Positions 1-8,506 are shown, counted from the stretch's first letter. The stretch: 64,000 bases of DNA from an uncultured Pseudomonadota bacterium (GCA_903915625.1 CAIWTN010000059.1:1-64000); one strand, 5' to 3'. Notes: generated from the letters alone by a model not told the origin. A program made the numbers and translations.

Positions 1-1
1 A

Positions 2-850
2 AGCGCCGGATATCGTCTAAAGAATACCGTCCGAAACTGGGGCTTATTTATTCGTGGCGATGCGTCAAACATACTAGCGTTTCAGGATGATACAGCCAGC
101 GCGATTCGAATGGCGATTGATAGCAACGGCAACGTCGGGATTGGGACAACAAGCCCAGCGGCAACATTGGATGTAAATGGCATGCTCGGTTCTAGCAAGG
201 CGCTCGCTCCAGCAACCGCCAACTTGGGTACCGTAACGCTGACGGATTCCAAGTTCTTGCTCTATAATTACAGCAGCAGCAACTGGTCCGGTCTAGGCAG
301 CGATGTTTCTGGTAATTTCTGGCTGCGAACTGGAACGACTTCAAACAACTTGCTGGTTATGAGCTCAACCGGCAACGTCGGAATTGGTACGACCAATCCA
401 GTCACTAAGCTTGCGGTCAACGGCGAACTAGTACGGCAGATCCAGCGCATTCATGGTAACGGTCCTAATGATGCGACTAGCTCGGGGGCGATCACCAGCC
501 GGGTGTTGACTTTCGTCAAAAAAGGCGGAACTGAGACCTCGGTGAGGATCGCGTATCATGATAATTTCCGCGCCTATTCTGGGGCAACAACAAGTGTTGC
601 ATGCCGGTGGGAGGTAAAAATAAATGGTAACTCTTGCGCGAGTGGAGCAATTTATCAAGACGTTTATACGTACCTGCAGAATGGCAATCATCATCGTCCC
701 GGCGAAATCGTGGGCTATTGCGATAGCCTCGCGGCGGGCACCTATACCCTCCAGGTATATACAAGCGCGACTCCTGGTACCACTGCTGGGGATTGCTATA
801 CCGGCTGGAATACCAGTCATTGGGTGATCGAGGCGGAAGAAATCTACTAA
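2..850 (+). CDS. Tail-fibre/adhesin-like surface protein, 5' end outside window
   Basis: The frame is open back to the first bases, so the gene starts outside the window and only its last 282 codons are seen. Two copies of an 18-residue repeat of the GNVGIGTT...LDVNG type lie at 128-181 and 371-424. This repeat is common in phage tail fibres and in large surface proteins of Oligoflexia and Bacteroidetes, where it forms a trimeric beta shaft. The last 140 residues form a different, Cys-containing, beta-rich domain ending in WVIEAEEIY, probably the distal binding head. There is no Peptidase_S74 intramolecular chaperone after it. The role in attachment or recognition is inferred from the repeats only. 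No phage structural genes follow, so it may be a host surface protein. Confidence 0.6.
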   Translation, partial: SAGYRLKNTVRNWGLFIRGDASNILAFQDDTASAIRMAIDSNGNVGIGTTSPAATLDVNGMLGSSKALAPATANLGTVTLTDSKFLLYNYSSSNWSGLGSDVSGNFWLRTGTTSNNLLVMSSTGNVGIGTTNPVTKLAVNGELVRQIQRIHGNGPNDATSSGAITSRVLTFVKKGGTETSVRIAYHDNFRAYSGATTSVACRWEVKINGNSCASGAIYQDVYTYLQNGNHHRPGEIVGYCDSLAAGTYTLQVYTSATPGTTAGDCYTGWNTSHWVIEAEEIY

Positions 851-1039
851 GATATGGGGTCGGGCACTTTCAGAAACATGCTGAAAATACCGGCTGCTAG
901 GACGACATACCTAGCTTTCGAACTAAGTTCAGCAAAAGTTGTCGTCTGGTGCGATCACTGTCAACGCCTTCATCGGACGTGGTGCAACTCGTCAACATCC
1001 ACCAAGGCGAAGATGTTTACGCCGAGATTCCCTCGACTT

Positions 1040-1318
1040 TCATGCCGCACCCTTTTTCAAGCGCTTGCGTGCCACATGTAGATCCCAAGCAGCCTGCAAG
1101 TTGACCCACATCTCAGCGCTCGTACCGAGAGCACGCTCCAGCTGAATTGCGAATTCTGGCGTGATACCACGCTTACCGTTGATAATCTGATTTACCTTCG
1201 CGTGTGTGCAGCCAAGCATTTTCGCAAGATCAGTCTGATTAATGTCTCGCTCTGCGAGATAAATACCGGCTAATATTTCACCAGGATGACTGGGATTTGG
1301 ATTTGCTTTAATTGCCAT
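1040..1318 (-). CDS. higA: HigA/VapI-type antitoxin
   Basis: This 92-residue protein has an XRE-type helix-turn-helix at about residues 28-55 (TDLAKMLGC...INGKRGIT). The N-terminal HPGEIL motif and the ALGTSAEMWVNLQ segment are typical of the HigA/VapI addiction-module family. It would bind and neutralise the toxin encoded just upstream and repress their shared promoter. The toxin-first gene order, with a 12-base gap, is the usual higBA order. The helix-turn-helix assignment is secure; the pairing rests on position and on the toxin's C-terminal motif. Confidence 0.88.
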   Translation of the reverse strand: MAIKANPNPSHPGEILAGIYLAERDINQTDLAKMLGCTHAKVNQIINGKRGITPEFAIQLERALGTSAEMWVNLQAAWDLHVARKRLKKGAA

Positions 1319-1330
1319 GTAGTGACTTTC

Positions 1331-1573
1331 CTAATGATAATTTTCGATTTTGACGTCGAGAAATTTTCCAGATTTAACCTTGAACACAATACGCCACGGA
1401 TGAGTTTTACCAAGAATATCAGTCGCTATCTCCCCTTTGCGGCCGCCCTTTAGTGGATGAGGGCGCAGCATTGGTGGTTGGCCCATGGCAGCTGTACGCA
1501 ATTGGGCCCGCAGCTCATCAGGCAGCTTTAGGGCGCGACCCAAGTAGACGAAACCCACAGATTTAGCCGACAA
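1331..1573 (-). CDS. higB: RelE/HigB-superfamily toxin, start uncertain
   Basis: The last 45 residues carry LRPHPLKGGRKGE, then HPWRIVFKV and a terminal ENYH. These match the end of HigB-like mRNA interferases (LKGxRxGx...WRIxF...DYH). The open frame runs back to 1723 into the divergent pdxA-like gene, and the residues before about 1600 do not resemble a toxin. A TTG at 1573 gives an 80-residue protein, slightly shorter than the usual 90-100. There is no convincing ribosome-binding site for any start, so an N-terminal truncation or frameshift is possible. It immediately precedes the higA-like antitoxin gene. Confidence 0.6.
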   Translation of the reverse strand: MSAKSVGFVYLGRALKLPDELRAQLRTAAMGQPPMLRPHPLKGGRKGEIATDILGKTHPWRIVFKVKSGKFLDVKIENYH

Positions 1574-1640
1574 GCCGCTTTGTCTTGTCCTAGCGCTGTC
1601 GTCTAAGTTAAGCCAGTAAGGCGACGCAAGGAGGACATTG

Positions 1641-2639
1641 ATGCTGGTGATCACCCTAGGCGACCCATTTGGGGTCACTATTGAGCTACTCGCGGGTCTC
1701 TTATTACGCTCTGAGCACACCAAACGCTGGCCGGTGGTGTTAGTTGGTAGTGCGTGGCAGTGGCGTGATCAAACGCAGCGTCTTGGCTTGCCGGCATTGT
1801 CATGTCAGCTGATTTCTAGCGCCGACGAGGTCAGTGGGCCGGGGCTTTATTTTGTCGATGTTGGCAGTGCGGCCGATGCTGGTCCGGCGGAAAGTCTAAG
1901 CTCCGCTGCGCGCGGAGGAGTTAGCGTGCGAGCTCTTAACTGGCTGCGTGAAGTCAGTCATGTACCGCGTCTAGCTGTCGTCACGGGACCAATTGATAAA
2001 CACGCGGCGGCTACCGCCGGATTTCGTTACCCAGGCCAAACGGAATTCTGTGCCGATCTTTGGGAGCATCCCGCAATCATGATCTTGGCCGGTCCCCGCT
2101 TACGAGTCGGATTAGTGACTAATCATCTAGCTCTGCGTGACGTGTCGGCCGCTATAACTAAGGACTTAGTTGTGGCCAAAACGCTGCTGTTGATTCAAAG
2201 CCTGCGCCAAATACTCGGCATTAAGCGGCCCCATATCGGTGTTTGTGGGTTAAATCCGCATGCCGGAGATCAGGGGCTTTTTGGTGATGAGGAAGTGCGA
2301 GTGATCGCGCCGGCACTGGCAGAAGTGCGCCGCACGGTGGGAGACAGTGCCGTGATCTCAGGGCCGCTGCCCGCAGATACTGCCTTCTACCGCGGCTATA
2401 ACGGCGATTTTACAGCAGTATTAGCGATGTACCACGACCAGGGCCTTGGCCCACTGAAAACGGTGCATTTTGACAATGCAGTGAATATTTCTGGCGGCCT
2501 GCCGCATTTCCGCGCATCACCAGACCATGGTCCGGCCGCTGATCTTTACTTGCAGCATCGGGCTTCATCGGCCAGCATGGACCAAGCGCTGACTTTGGCA
2601 GCGGCCTACTTAGAGCAATGCGGGAGCCCGAATACATGA
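1641..2639 (+). CDS. pdxA: PdxA-like 4-hydroxythreonine-4-phosphate dehydrogenase
   Basis: PdxA oxidises 4-phosphohydroxy-L-threonine in the DXP-dependent vitamin B6 pathway. The 332-residue protein has the family's three metal-binding histidine contexts: VTNHLALRDV, GLNPHAGDQG and AMYHDQGLGPLK. The substrate loop reads TGPIDKHA...PGQTEF, where most family members have GHTE, so one substrate-contacting His is replaced by Gln. The N-terminal GDPFG also departs from the usual GDPAG. The ATG at 1641 follows AAGGAGG with good spacing; a TTG at 1638 is the other option. The stop overlaps the next gene by four bases (ATGA), which suggests translational coupling. The family is clear; substrate identity is less certain because of the Gln. 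Confidence 0.82.
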   Translation: MLVITLGDPFGVTIELLAGLLLRSEHTKRWPVVLVGSAWQWRDQTQRLGLPALSCQLISSADEVSGPGLYFVDVGSAADAGPAESLSSAARGGVSVRALNWLREVSHVPRLAVVTGPIDKHAAATAGFRYPGQTEFCADLWEHPAIMILAGPRLRVGLVTNHLALRDVSAAITKDLVVAKTLLLIQSLRQILGIKRPHIGVCGLNPHAGDQGLFGDEEVRVIAPALAEVRRTVGDSAVISGPLPADTAFYRGYNGDFTAVLAMYHDQGLGPLKTVHFDNAVNISGGLPHFRASPDHGPAADLYLQHRASSASMDQALTLAAAYLEQCGSPNT

Positions 2640-5179
2640 CCCCAGCGGCAGCCACAATCGAGGTTCGTGGAGCAAACGAGCACAACCTCAAGAATCTCGA
2701 CATCTCTATCGACCGCGGCACTATGACCGTAGTGACTGGGGTCAGTGGCTCCGGTAAGAGTTCGCTCGCATTTGACACGATTTTGGCTGAGTCTCAGCGC
2801 CGCTTCTTCTACACGCTGTCGCATTATTCGCGCCAATTTCTCGATCTTTCATCGCGCCCAGCTGTGCGCTCCATCAGTGGACTCTCGCCCGCGATCAGCA
2901 TCGCGCAAAATGAGACGCCGCCATCACGACGAGCAACAGTCGGAACGATTACGGACCTGAGTGAGCTGCTAGCGGTGATTTTCGCGCGCTTCGGCACGCA
3001 ACTTTGCCCCGAGCATAATCTAGCTACGGCAGCGATGACGGCCGATGCCATGTGTGAGCATATTTTGGCCGCACATGCGGGTCAAACCGTTGCCATCTGT
3101 GCACCGGTTGTTACGGCGAAAAAAGGGGTGTTTAAGGCGCAGCTGACCAGCTTTGCGGAACGCGGCTTTGCTAAAGCCAGCATCGATGGCCAAGTGCTCA
3201 GCTTAACTCCCGTGCCAAGTCTGGCTAAAGACGTCAAGCACACCATCAAGGTCATTGTTGATTATGTGAAGGTCAAGCCTGAAGCCCAGGCGCGACTAAA
3301 GCGCAGCATTGAAACGGCCTTGGCCGAAGGCCAGGGATTTGTCGACGTCTCCGTTAGCGATGCCCGTGGCGAACTACATGCTGATAAATCCCAGACTTTC
3401 GCCGCGGCTGGTGGTTGTCCCGTTTGTGGTTTTAGCTGGCCGCGACTGGATTCGCGGCATTTTTCCGCAAATTCGCTGGGCCAATGTAAAAGCTGTAGAG
3501 GTTTGGGCTACGATGCATCACGACTCGGCGATGCTAGTGAAGCCGATCAAGAGGAAGATTCCAGCGGTGATTTAACCCTGCGCGCAAGAATTGGCCTCGA
3601 TGATGCCTGTGCTGACTGCTTTGGCACGGGACTGACGTCGAGTCTGTCAGCAATTAGAGTGAGCGACCAAACAATTCACGGTTTACAGACGATGCCGTTG
3701 GTAAATCTAGCCGCTTGGCTCGATGGACTAGTCGCTAATAAAAGCTCTAATCCGGCATTGCTGCGTGTCGCCACCGAGGCATTGACGGCTGTTCGCCGCG
3801 CCGTTGATATCGGGCTAGGTTATCTGATGTTGTCGCGGCGGTTGCGCAGCTTATCGGGCGGTGAATCGCAAAGGTTAAAGTTGGCTGGAATTCTAGTCGA
3901 GGATCTGCGCGGGGTCCTTTATGTGCTGGATGAACCTAGTCAAGGCCTCCATCCCCGCGAGCTGGATCAATTAGTTGCTGCACTGCGCCGTTTGACTGCC
4001 AACGGTAATACCGTTTTGATCGTAGATCATGACGAACAACTGATGCGTGCCGCTGATTGGATTGTCGATTTAGGGCCCGGCGGTGGTATGCGTGGTGGCC
4101 GTCTCATGGCTAAATTTAAGCCGGAAGAGGCACCGCGATTTACCCGCGAGTCGCTGACTGCGCGCCATTTAGCTGAGCCTGCCAAGGATCAGCACAAAGC
4201 GGAAGCGGCCATAAGCAGCACAGGTCCAGCTATCGTGATAGAGGGAGCGCATCGTCACAATCTCCAGGTCAGTAGTGTGCGTTTTCCTACCGGTGCGCTC
4301 AGTGTCGTCACGGGAGTTTCAGGTGCCGGAAAGAGCAGCCTGGTATTGCAAACTTTCTATCCTAATTTGCTGGCCGCTGCGGCCGCTAACATAGGTAAGG
4401 GCCAGTCGGTTAAGCAGTGGTTGCACTGCAAGCGCCTCACAGGAACTGAGACCACTACGGCAGTGCACTTAGTTGACCGGCGGCCGATCGCAAAAAGCGG
4501 CGTCAGTATGCCCGTGACGTATCTGGATGTCCTTGGCGAGTTGCGTGATCTTTACGCCGCGCAAAGTGATGCGCAGGTTATGGGCTTAACGGCGCGTTCC
4601 TTCTCCCTGTCGGTCGAGGGTGGCCGTTGTCCCGAGTGCAAGGGTAGGGGAGAGCTTAGCTTAACGATGCGCTTTTTGGCTGACGCGCGGGTGCGCTGTA
4701 CCGTCTGCAAGGGCCAGCGCTTTCAGTCCAGCGTATTGGGTGTGCGCTACCTTGGACTATCGCTTGGTGAGGTACTTGAACTCACCCTTGATGAGGCCCT
4801 TGAGCACTTCAAAACTCATCGTAAAATAGTCCAAAGATTGACGCCGGCCGTGGAGCTAGGTCTTGGATATCTAAAAATGGGACAGCCGAGCGCCAGCCTC
4901 TCGGGCGGCGAAGCGCAACGACTGAAGTTAGTGCCTTATCTGGCGCGTCGGATCGATGCCGGCACCGTCTTGATTCTAGATGAACCGACCACGGGCCTGC
5001 ATTTTACCGATGTGGAGCGTTTGCTGGTGATTCTGCGCCGCTTAGTCACCGGAGGTGCCACGGTGGTGACCGTTGAGCACAATGAGGCGGTGATCCAGGC
5101 TGCGGATTGGCTGATCGAGCTGGGGCCAGGGTCTGCTGCTGCTGGTGGTAAACTAGTGCGGCAAGGAATACCTGGCTAA
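2636..5179 (+). CDS. uvrA: Compact UvrA-like ABC excinuclease subunit
   Basis: UvrA is the damage-scanning ATPase of nucleotide excision repair. This 847-residue protein has two ABC modules. The first has Walker A GVSGSGKSS, signature LSGGESQRLK and Walker B VLYVLDEPSQGLH. The second has GVSGAGKSS, LSGGEAQRLK and VLILDEPTTGLH. Two CxxC...CxxC zinc modules are present (from CPVCGFSWPR and from CPECKGRGE), and residues about 115-245 resemble the UvrB-binding domain. About 90 residues of the first signature-domain insertion are missing relative to E. coli UvrA (940 residues), so this is a shortened or paralogous UvrA. The ATG at 2636 overlaps the pdxA-like stop. It could be the house UvrA, a UvrA2 or a drug-resistance type. 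Confidence 0.88.
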   Translation: MTPAAATIEVRGANEHNLKNLDISIDRGTMTVVTGVSGSGKSSLAFDTILAESQRRFFYTLSHYSRQFLDLSSRPAVRSISGLSPAISIAQNETPPSRRATVGTITDLSELLAVIFARFGTQLCPEHNLATAAMTADAMCEHILAAHAGQTVAICAPVVTAKKGVFKAQLTSFAERGFAKASIDGQVLSLTPVPSLAKDVKHTIKVIVDYVKVKPEAQARLKRSIETALAEGQGFVDVSVSDARGELHADKSQTFAAAGGCPVCGFSWPRLDSRHFSANSLGQCKSCRGLGYDASRLGDASEADQEEDSSGDLTLRARIGLDDACADCFGTGLTSSLSAIRVSDQTIHGLQTMPLVNLAAWLDGLVANKSSNPALLRVATEALTAVRRAVDIGLGYLMLSRRLRSLSGGESQRLKLAGILVEDLRGVLYVLDEPSQGLHPRELDQLVAALRRLTANGNTVLIVDHDEQLMRAADWIVDLGPGGGMRGGRLMAKFKPEEAPRFTRESLTARHLAEPAKDQHKAEAAISSTGPAIVIEGAHRHNLQVSSVRFPTGALSVVTGVSGAGKSSLVLQTFYPNLLAAAAANIGKGQSVKQWLHCKRLTGTETTTAVHLVDRRPIAKSGVSMPVTYLDVLGELRDLYAAQSDAQVMGLTARSFSLSVEGGRCPECKGRGELSLTMRFLADARVRCTVCKGQRFQSSVLGVRYLGLSLGEVLELTLDEALEHFKTHRKIVQRLTPAVELGLGYLKMGQPSASLSGGEAQRLKLVPYLARRIDAGTVLILDEPTTGLHFTDVERLLVILRRLVTGGATVVTVEHNEAVIQAADWLIELGPGSAAAGGKLVRQGIPG

Positions 5180-5399
5180 GTTGATGAGCTGTAAATTTCG
5201 CGGTCACTATGACTAATTTTTTTACAGATGGATAAACATCTGGCGCCTTAGTCGCTACTGTCCCGTACCCCTAACTATCAAATATGACTCAATTTACGTT
5301 AGCGCTGGGGTTTGGCCCCATTGTTGCTTTATATCCGAGTGATCCACTGCTGAAACAGTAGTGGTCTAGTGCGGTATTGCCCTCGTCTACGTTGCCCTC
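5180..5399. other. Intergenic region with small hairpins
   Basis: No reading frame of note. TGGGG/CCCCA at about 5307-5321 (loop TTTGG) is followed by a T-rich stretch and could end the pdxA-uvrA transcript. A second near-perfect inverted repeat, CCACTGCT-N5-AGTAGTGG, lies at about 5345-5365, just before the next gene. Neither is a strong terminator. Confidence 0.3.
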
Positions 5400-6119
5400 T
5401 TGCTGCCTTCTGTTGCCCCTCCTCCTGTTGTTGCTGCTGTGGAGTTGAATGTGTCCTCTTTTTCCCCCCTGTTATCTGCATGGTCTCGTAATTTTATCAC
5501 CCATTACCGCGTCGTCTTCGCCACAGGCGCCATCGTTGCTGTGATGCTGCATGCGCACCATGAGTTCGGAGCGAAGCGCGCCTTTGAACACGCTGCTGCG
5601 CAAGTGGATGCCACAGCTCCTGCCGGCCCGCCCCCGGTGACCCAGGAAAGTATCGATTTAGCCATGCGTATTTACGGTATCGAGATACCGAATAGCGCTG
5701 ATGCGCCTATGCTTGACATGGGTATGCAAGACCGCGGTTTAACCACCAGATCACCATTTATGGACAAAGCTAAAGTGACTATTGGTCCAGCAGCATTCAG
5801 TAGCTGGGCGCTACTTGGCTCGACCATCGCGCACGAGGTCGAAGTTCACTGCCAGCAGAATTTTTTAGCTATCTATTTAATGGATTTAGTCGGCTTGGAC
5901 GGAACAGGCACGGCTGAACGTCAAGCTTATGTGCATGAGCTAGCCAATGCGCACCGTTTCGGTACGGCACATGAAGACACTCGCATGATTGCAGACACCG
6001 TATCGTTTTATTATCCGGAAGAGCAAGGCGGTCGTGCTAGTGGCGCGCTCTCTATACCGGTGAAAGCATGGCTAGCGCGTGCTCTGATAAGCGGTAATTC
6101 TAGTGTTATTGCCCAGTAA
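5400..6119 (+). CDS. Possible metalloprotein with HEVEVH motif, unknown family
   Basis: I do not recognise this 239-residue protein. Its most distinctive part is ALLGSTIAHEVEVHCQQNF (about residues 138-155), followed some 25 residues later by TAERQAYVHEL. That layout recalls zinc peptidases of the HExxH...Q...E-x-EAY type. Here, however, the two histidines are separated by E plus three residues (HExxxH) instead of the canonical HExxH. An N-terminal hydrophobic stretch around residues 37-50 may be a membrane anchor or signal. The start is uncertain: TTG at 5400 gives the longest form, a GTG at 5439 is possible, and the first in-frame ATG is near residue 49. It stands alone between the uvrA-like gene and the opposite-strand lipoproteins. 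Confidence 0.6.
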   Translation: MLPSVAPPPVVAAVELNVSSFSPLLSAWSRNFITHYRVVFATGAIVAVMLHAHHEFGAKRAFEHAAAQVDATAPAGPPPVTQESIDLAMRIYGIEIPNSADAPMLDMGMQDRGLTTRSPFMDKAKVTIGPAAFSSWALLGSTIAHEVEVHCQQNFLAIYLMDLVGLDGTGTAERQAYVHELANAHRFGTAHEDTRMIADTVSFYYPEEQGGRASGALSIPVKAWLARALISGNSSVIAQ

Positions 6120-6139
6120 TTTTATGTGACATGGAAACA

Positions 6140-6159
6140 AACTAATATCGACATTAGTT
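6140..6159 (-). terminator. Short hairpin at the end of the lipoprotein gene
   Basis: AACTAAT-N6-ATTAGTT forms a 7-bp stem that overlaps the stop of the minus-strand lipoprotein gene. On that strand it is followed by a T-rich run (TTTGTTTCC). It is a weak candidate terminator and could serve the convergent plus-strand gene too. Confidence 0.35.
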
Positions 6160-6807
6160 CGCCCCAGATTTGATAAGTTCACTTTGCTGAGCTTGCTCTA
6201 GGGCGATTTTTGCTTTTAATTCTTCGATTTTTTTGTTTACTTCTACTTGCGCAGTAGCGATTTCTTTAGTTATTTTTTCGACCTGTGCCGCAGTCTGAGC
6301 GTTAGATACTCCCGAAGATACTGCTGCCCCACCAGCGCCCACAGCGCCTGCTAGAGGAATAATTGCAGCTGCACCTAACCCGCCAGTCATAACGATCGCA
6401 GTGATGCCCAGTGCGGCGAGACCAGCGGCAGCAAGGCCTTGGCCCCAGACAGCGCCGCTGTCGGCGGTGATTTTTTTAGTTTTTACGTCGGCAAGTTTGA
6501 CCTCTAGTTCGATCTTTGTTTTTTCCGCTAAAGAAAGCATCGCGTAGTCACGATTGATTTGCTGATTTAAATCATCCATCTTCTTGGCGCGCGATAGAGC
6601 ATCTGAATTTGAGCCTGCGGAAGCGACCCTCAGAGCCTGATCCTGGTCTTCTTCTCCGTCAGTATCGGACGACACTGAGCTAAATTGCGTTTTCGATGCT
6701 GATGGGGTCTTAGGTGCCTGAACGGATTCGTTGCTGCTACAAGCGGTCACACTAAAACTCAACGCTGTGGTTAAGGCAAAGATTTTTGTTTTTGCTTGGT
6801 AGCGCAT
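6154..6807 (-). CDS. Lipoprotein with coiled coil and Gly/Ala hydrophobic segment
   Basis: The 217-residue protein starts with a lipoprotein signal ending SVTAC (modified Cys at about residue 23). A charged linker and a coiled-coil segment (residues 75-115) follow. Next is a strongly hydrophobic Gly/Ala-rich stretch (about 122-170), and the end is a second coiled coil of Lys/Glu/Gln heptads (about 175-213). It is third in a same-strand row of lipoproteins of similar design: lipobox, acidic linker, coiled coil, Gly/Ala region, coiled coil. The Gly/Ala region could insert into a membrane or pack in an oligomer. Function unknown. Confidence 0.7.
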   Translation of the reverse strand: MRYQAKTKIFALTTALSFSVTACSSNESVQAPKTPSASKTQFSSVSSDTDGEEDQDQALRVASAGSNSDALSRAKKMDDLNQQINRDYAMLSLAEKTKIELEVKLADVKTKKITADSGAVWGQGLAAAGLAALGITAIVMTGGLGAAAIIPLAGAVGAGGAAVSSGVSNAQTAAQVEKITKEIATAQVEVNKKIEELKAKIALEQAQQSELIKSGAN

Positions 6808-6859
6808 GATATCTCCCCTCTAAGTCGTCGATCGTCATCATCTTTCGCGAGAGCAAGTT

Positions 6860-7519
6860 TTATTCCGTACCTAGAGCGTTCATCTCGTTGATTTGCGCTG
6901 TTTTTTGGGCGATCTGAGTTTGGAGGTTCTTGCCGTATGAGAGGCAGTCGCCCATGTTGTTGGCGACCACGCTGCTGATTGAAGCAACACCGGCCTTGAT
7001 TTCAGCCTTATTGATGTCACCACTTAAACCCTCTCCTAACGATTTGAAGGCTTCTGTTCCGGCCGAACCGATAGCGCTGCCGATAGCTGAACTATTACTG
7101 CCGTTTAAGCCTGCCACTAGTCCGCCGCCGGCGAGGATCCCACCCGCCGATGCAGCTCCACCCGCAAGGGTTTTAATGCTAGGGTCCATAATGTTTCTGG
7201 TCTGCAAATTATTTATTTCTCTTTGAAATCCGAAGCAGGTTCTTTTTACGTTCTCTAAACGACCATATAGGATGGCTACTTCATTATTTAACTGACCCAC
7301 GAGCTGCCCACGAGTCTCGCCTGCTTTCTTTTCTTCATCGCTACCAAAAAAGGCTCCGAGTGGATCGTTGGCACTTAGCTTTTGATTGCCAGTCGAACCG
7401 CTAGTGCTAGCATTTGTCTCTGTCTTCGCCGTGACGGGCGCTGGTGCGCTACTCGTGTCGCTGCAGGCCGAAAGCCCGAGGAAACTGACAGTTAGTGGAA
7501 TCAAGGCCAGGCGTATCAT
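6860..7519 (-). CDS. Lipoprotein, paralogue of the neighbouring upstream gene
   Basis: From the ATG at 7519, which has GGAGG seven bases upstream, the protein is 219 residues. Its lipoprotein signal ends LGLSAC. It shares with the next gene upstream an NDPLGAFFG-type motif after the linker, a following coiled coil, a central Gly/Ala/Ser-rich region and a closing coiled coil ending in ALGTE (LGTR in the paralogue). This indicates tandem duplication. Longer N-terminal forms from 7573 lack a ribosome-binding site and would bury the signal peptide. Envelope location is inferred from the lipobox; function unknown. Confidence 0.72.
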   Translation of the reverse strand: MIRLALIPLTVSFLGLSACSDTSSAPAPVTAKTETNASTSGSTGNQKLSANDPLGAFFGSDEEKKAGETRGQLVGQLNNEVAILYGRLENVKRTCFGFQREINNLQTRNIMDPSIKTLAGGAASAGGILAGGGLVAGLNGSNSSAIGSAIGSAGTEAFKSLGEGLSGDINKAEIKAGVASISSVVANNMGDCLSYGKNLQTQIAQKTAQINEMNALGTE

Positions 7520-7616
7520 CACAGACCTCCAAGGCTTATCGCTGATTATGGAATGTTGTGTGTGCTGATCCATAAGTTGCTCTTCACTGAAGCAAGATGA
7601 CTTGCTGCTAAAGCTA

Positions 7617-8321
7617 TTACCGGGTGCCTAGTACGATTAGCTGATTAATTTCTGCATTTTTTTGGTCGATCTGAGCTTGTAGATTCTGCACTTCTGCAGC
7701 GTATTGAGCGATCTGCTCTTCGATACTGCCGGTGATTTTTTTAATGGTCTTTCCGTTTTCGTCTTTAGTGATGCCTACCGAAACAGCTTGACCTAAAGCG
7801 TTGAAGCCACTTGTGAGAGGGGAAGTGAGGCTGCCACCAATGCCACTAGATGAGCTGGAGCCAGTCGAGCCGGAAGATCCGGAGCCAGATGAACCCGCAG
7901 AGCCTAGACCGAATGCCCCAACTGCGCCGGCCGTGATGAAGCTGCCACCTGCTGTTAGCAAGCTACCCTGGACCGTCGGTGAATTTGCGCTGGGTAAGCC
8001 CTTAGTTAGGACAGATCCAGTAATCTGTGATTTGAGTTGGTTCATGTTTGACATCGCGGTGTTTAAATCGTTCTCGAGCATGCCGACTTCTTGCATTAGC
8101 TGCGATTTCTTCGCTGAACGAATTGAGGCTGCACTATTACCTGTGCCCATCGTACCGAATACGTCACCGAAAGGATCATTGCCGCTCTTAGCGTCGCTCA
8201 GCCCGGTTGATGAGTTAGTTTCTTTGGATTTGACAGTGGGAGACGCCGGTGGCGCCTCGCTGGTGCTACAAGCAAACAAAGTAGTTAGGCATAAAATCGT
8301 AGCGGCTTTCACGACAGACAT
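7617..8321 (-). CDS. Lipoprotein, first of the tandem set
   Basis: The ATG at 8321 follows GGAGG and gives 234 residues with a lipoprotein signal ending TLFAC. After a Ser/Thr linker comes NDPFGDVFG, matching NDPLGAFFG in the downstream paralogue. A coiled coil (about residues 65-100), a Gly/Ser-rich stretch (SGSGSSGSTGSSSSSG) and a C-terminal coiled coil ending VLGTR follow. The extended frame up to 8423 would add residues that spoil the signal. The three lipoprotein genes are probably co-transcribed with gaps of about 50-100 bases. Function unknown; a structural or scaffold role in the envelope is one guess. Confidence 0.72.
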   Translation of the reverse strand: MSVVKAATILCLTTLFACSTSEAPPASPTVKSKETNSSTGLSDAKSGNDPFGDVFGTMGTGNSAASIRSAKKSQLMQEVGMLENDLNTAMSNMNQLKSQITGSVLTKGLPSANSPTVQGSLLTAGGSFITAGAVGAFGLGSAGSSGSGSSGSTGSSSSSGIGGSLTSPLTSGFNALGQAVSVGITKDENGKTIKKITGSIEEQIAQYAAEVQNLQAQIDQKNAEINQLIVLGTR

Positions 8322-8506
8322 ATGCTTCCTCCAAGAATCAAACCCTAAGAGATTCGGACTGTGATGTTGTGTACTGACAGGCGTATCGGCATTTCGAGGG
8401 GAAAGCTTTAGGCGAATTTGCAATAAATTCGTTTAAGTCAGTAATATTAGTCGGTAACGGAGGGATTTGGCCATGGCCAGGTTGAGCTGCACAAATTACA
8501 GCCCGA

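Noticed and set aside
854..1145. Two short plus-strand frames after the tail-fibre-like gene
   Set aside because: They overlap the antitoxin gene on the other strand, have no motif and mutually overlap.
7801..8364. 187-residue plus-strand frame across a lipoprotein gene
   Set aside because: Antisense shadow of the Gly/Ser-rich lipoprotein; Pro-rich translation is typical of such shadows.
8468..8479. TGGCCATGGCCA perfect 12-base palindrome
   Set aside because: Too short and restriction-site-like to call an operator; no second copy seen nearby.
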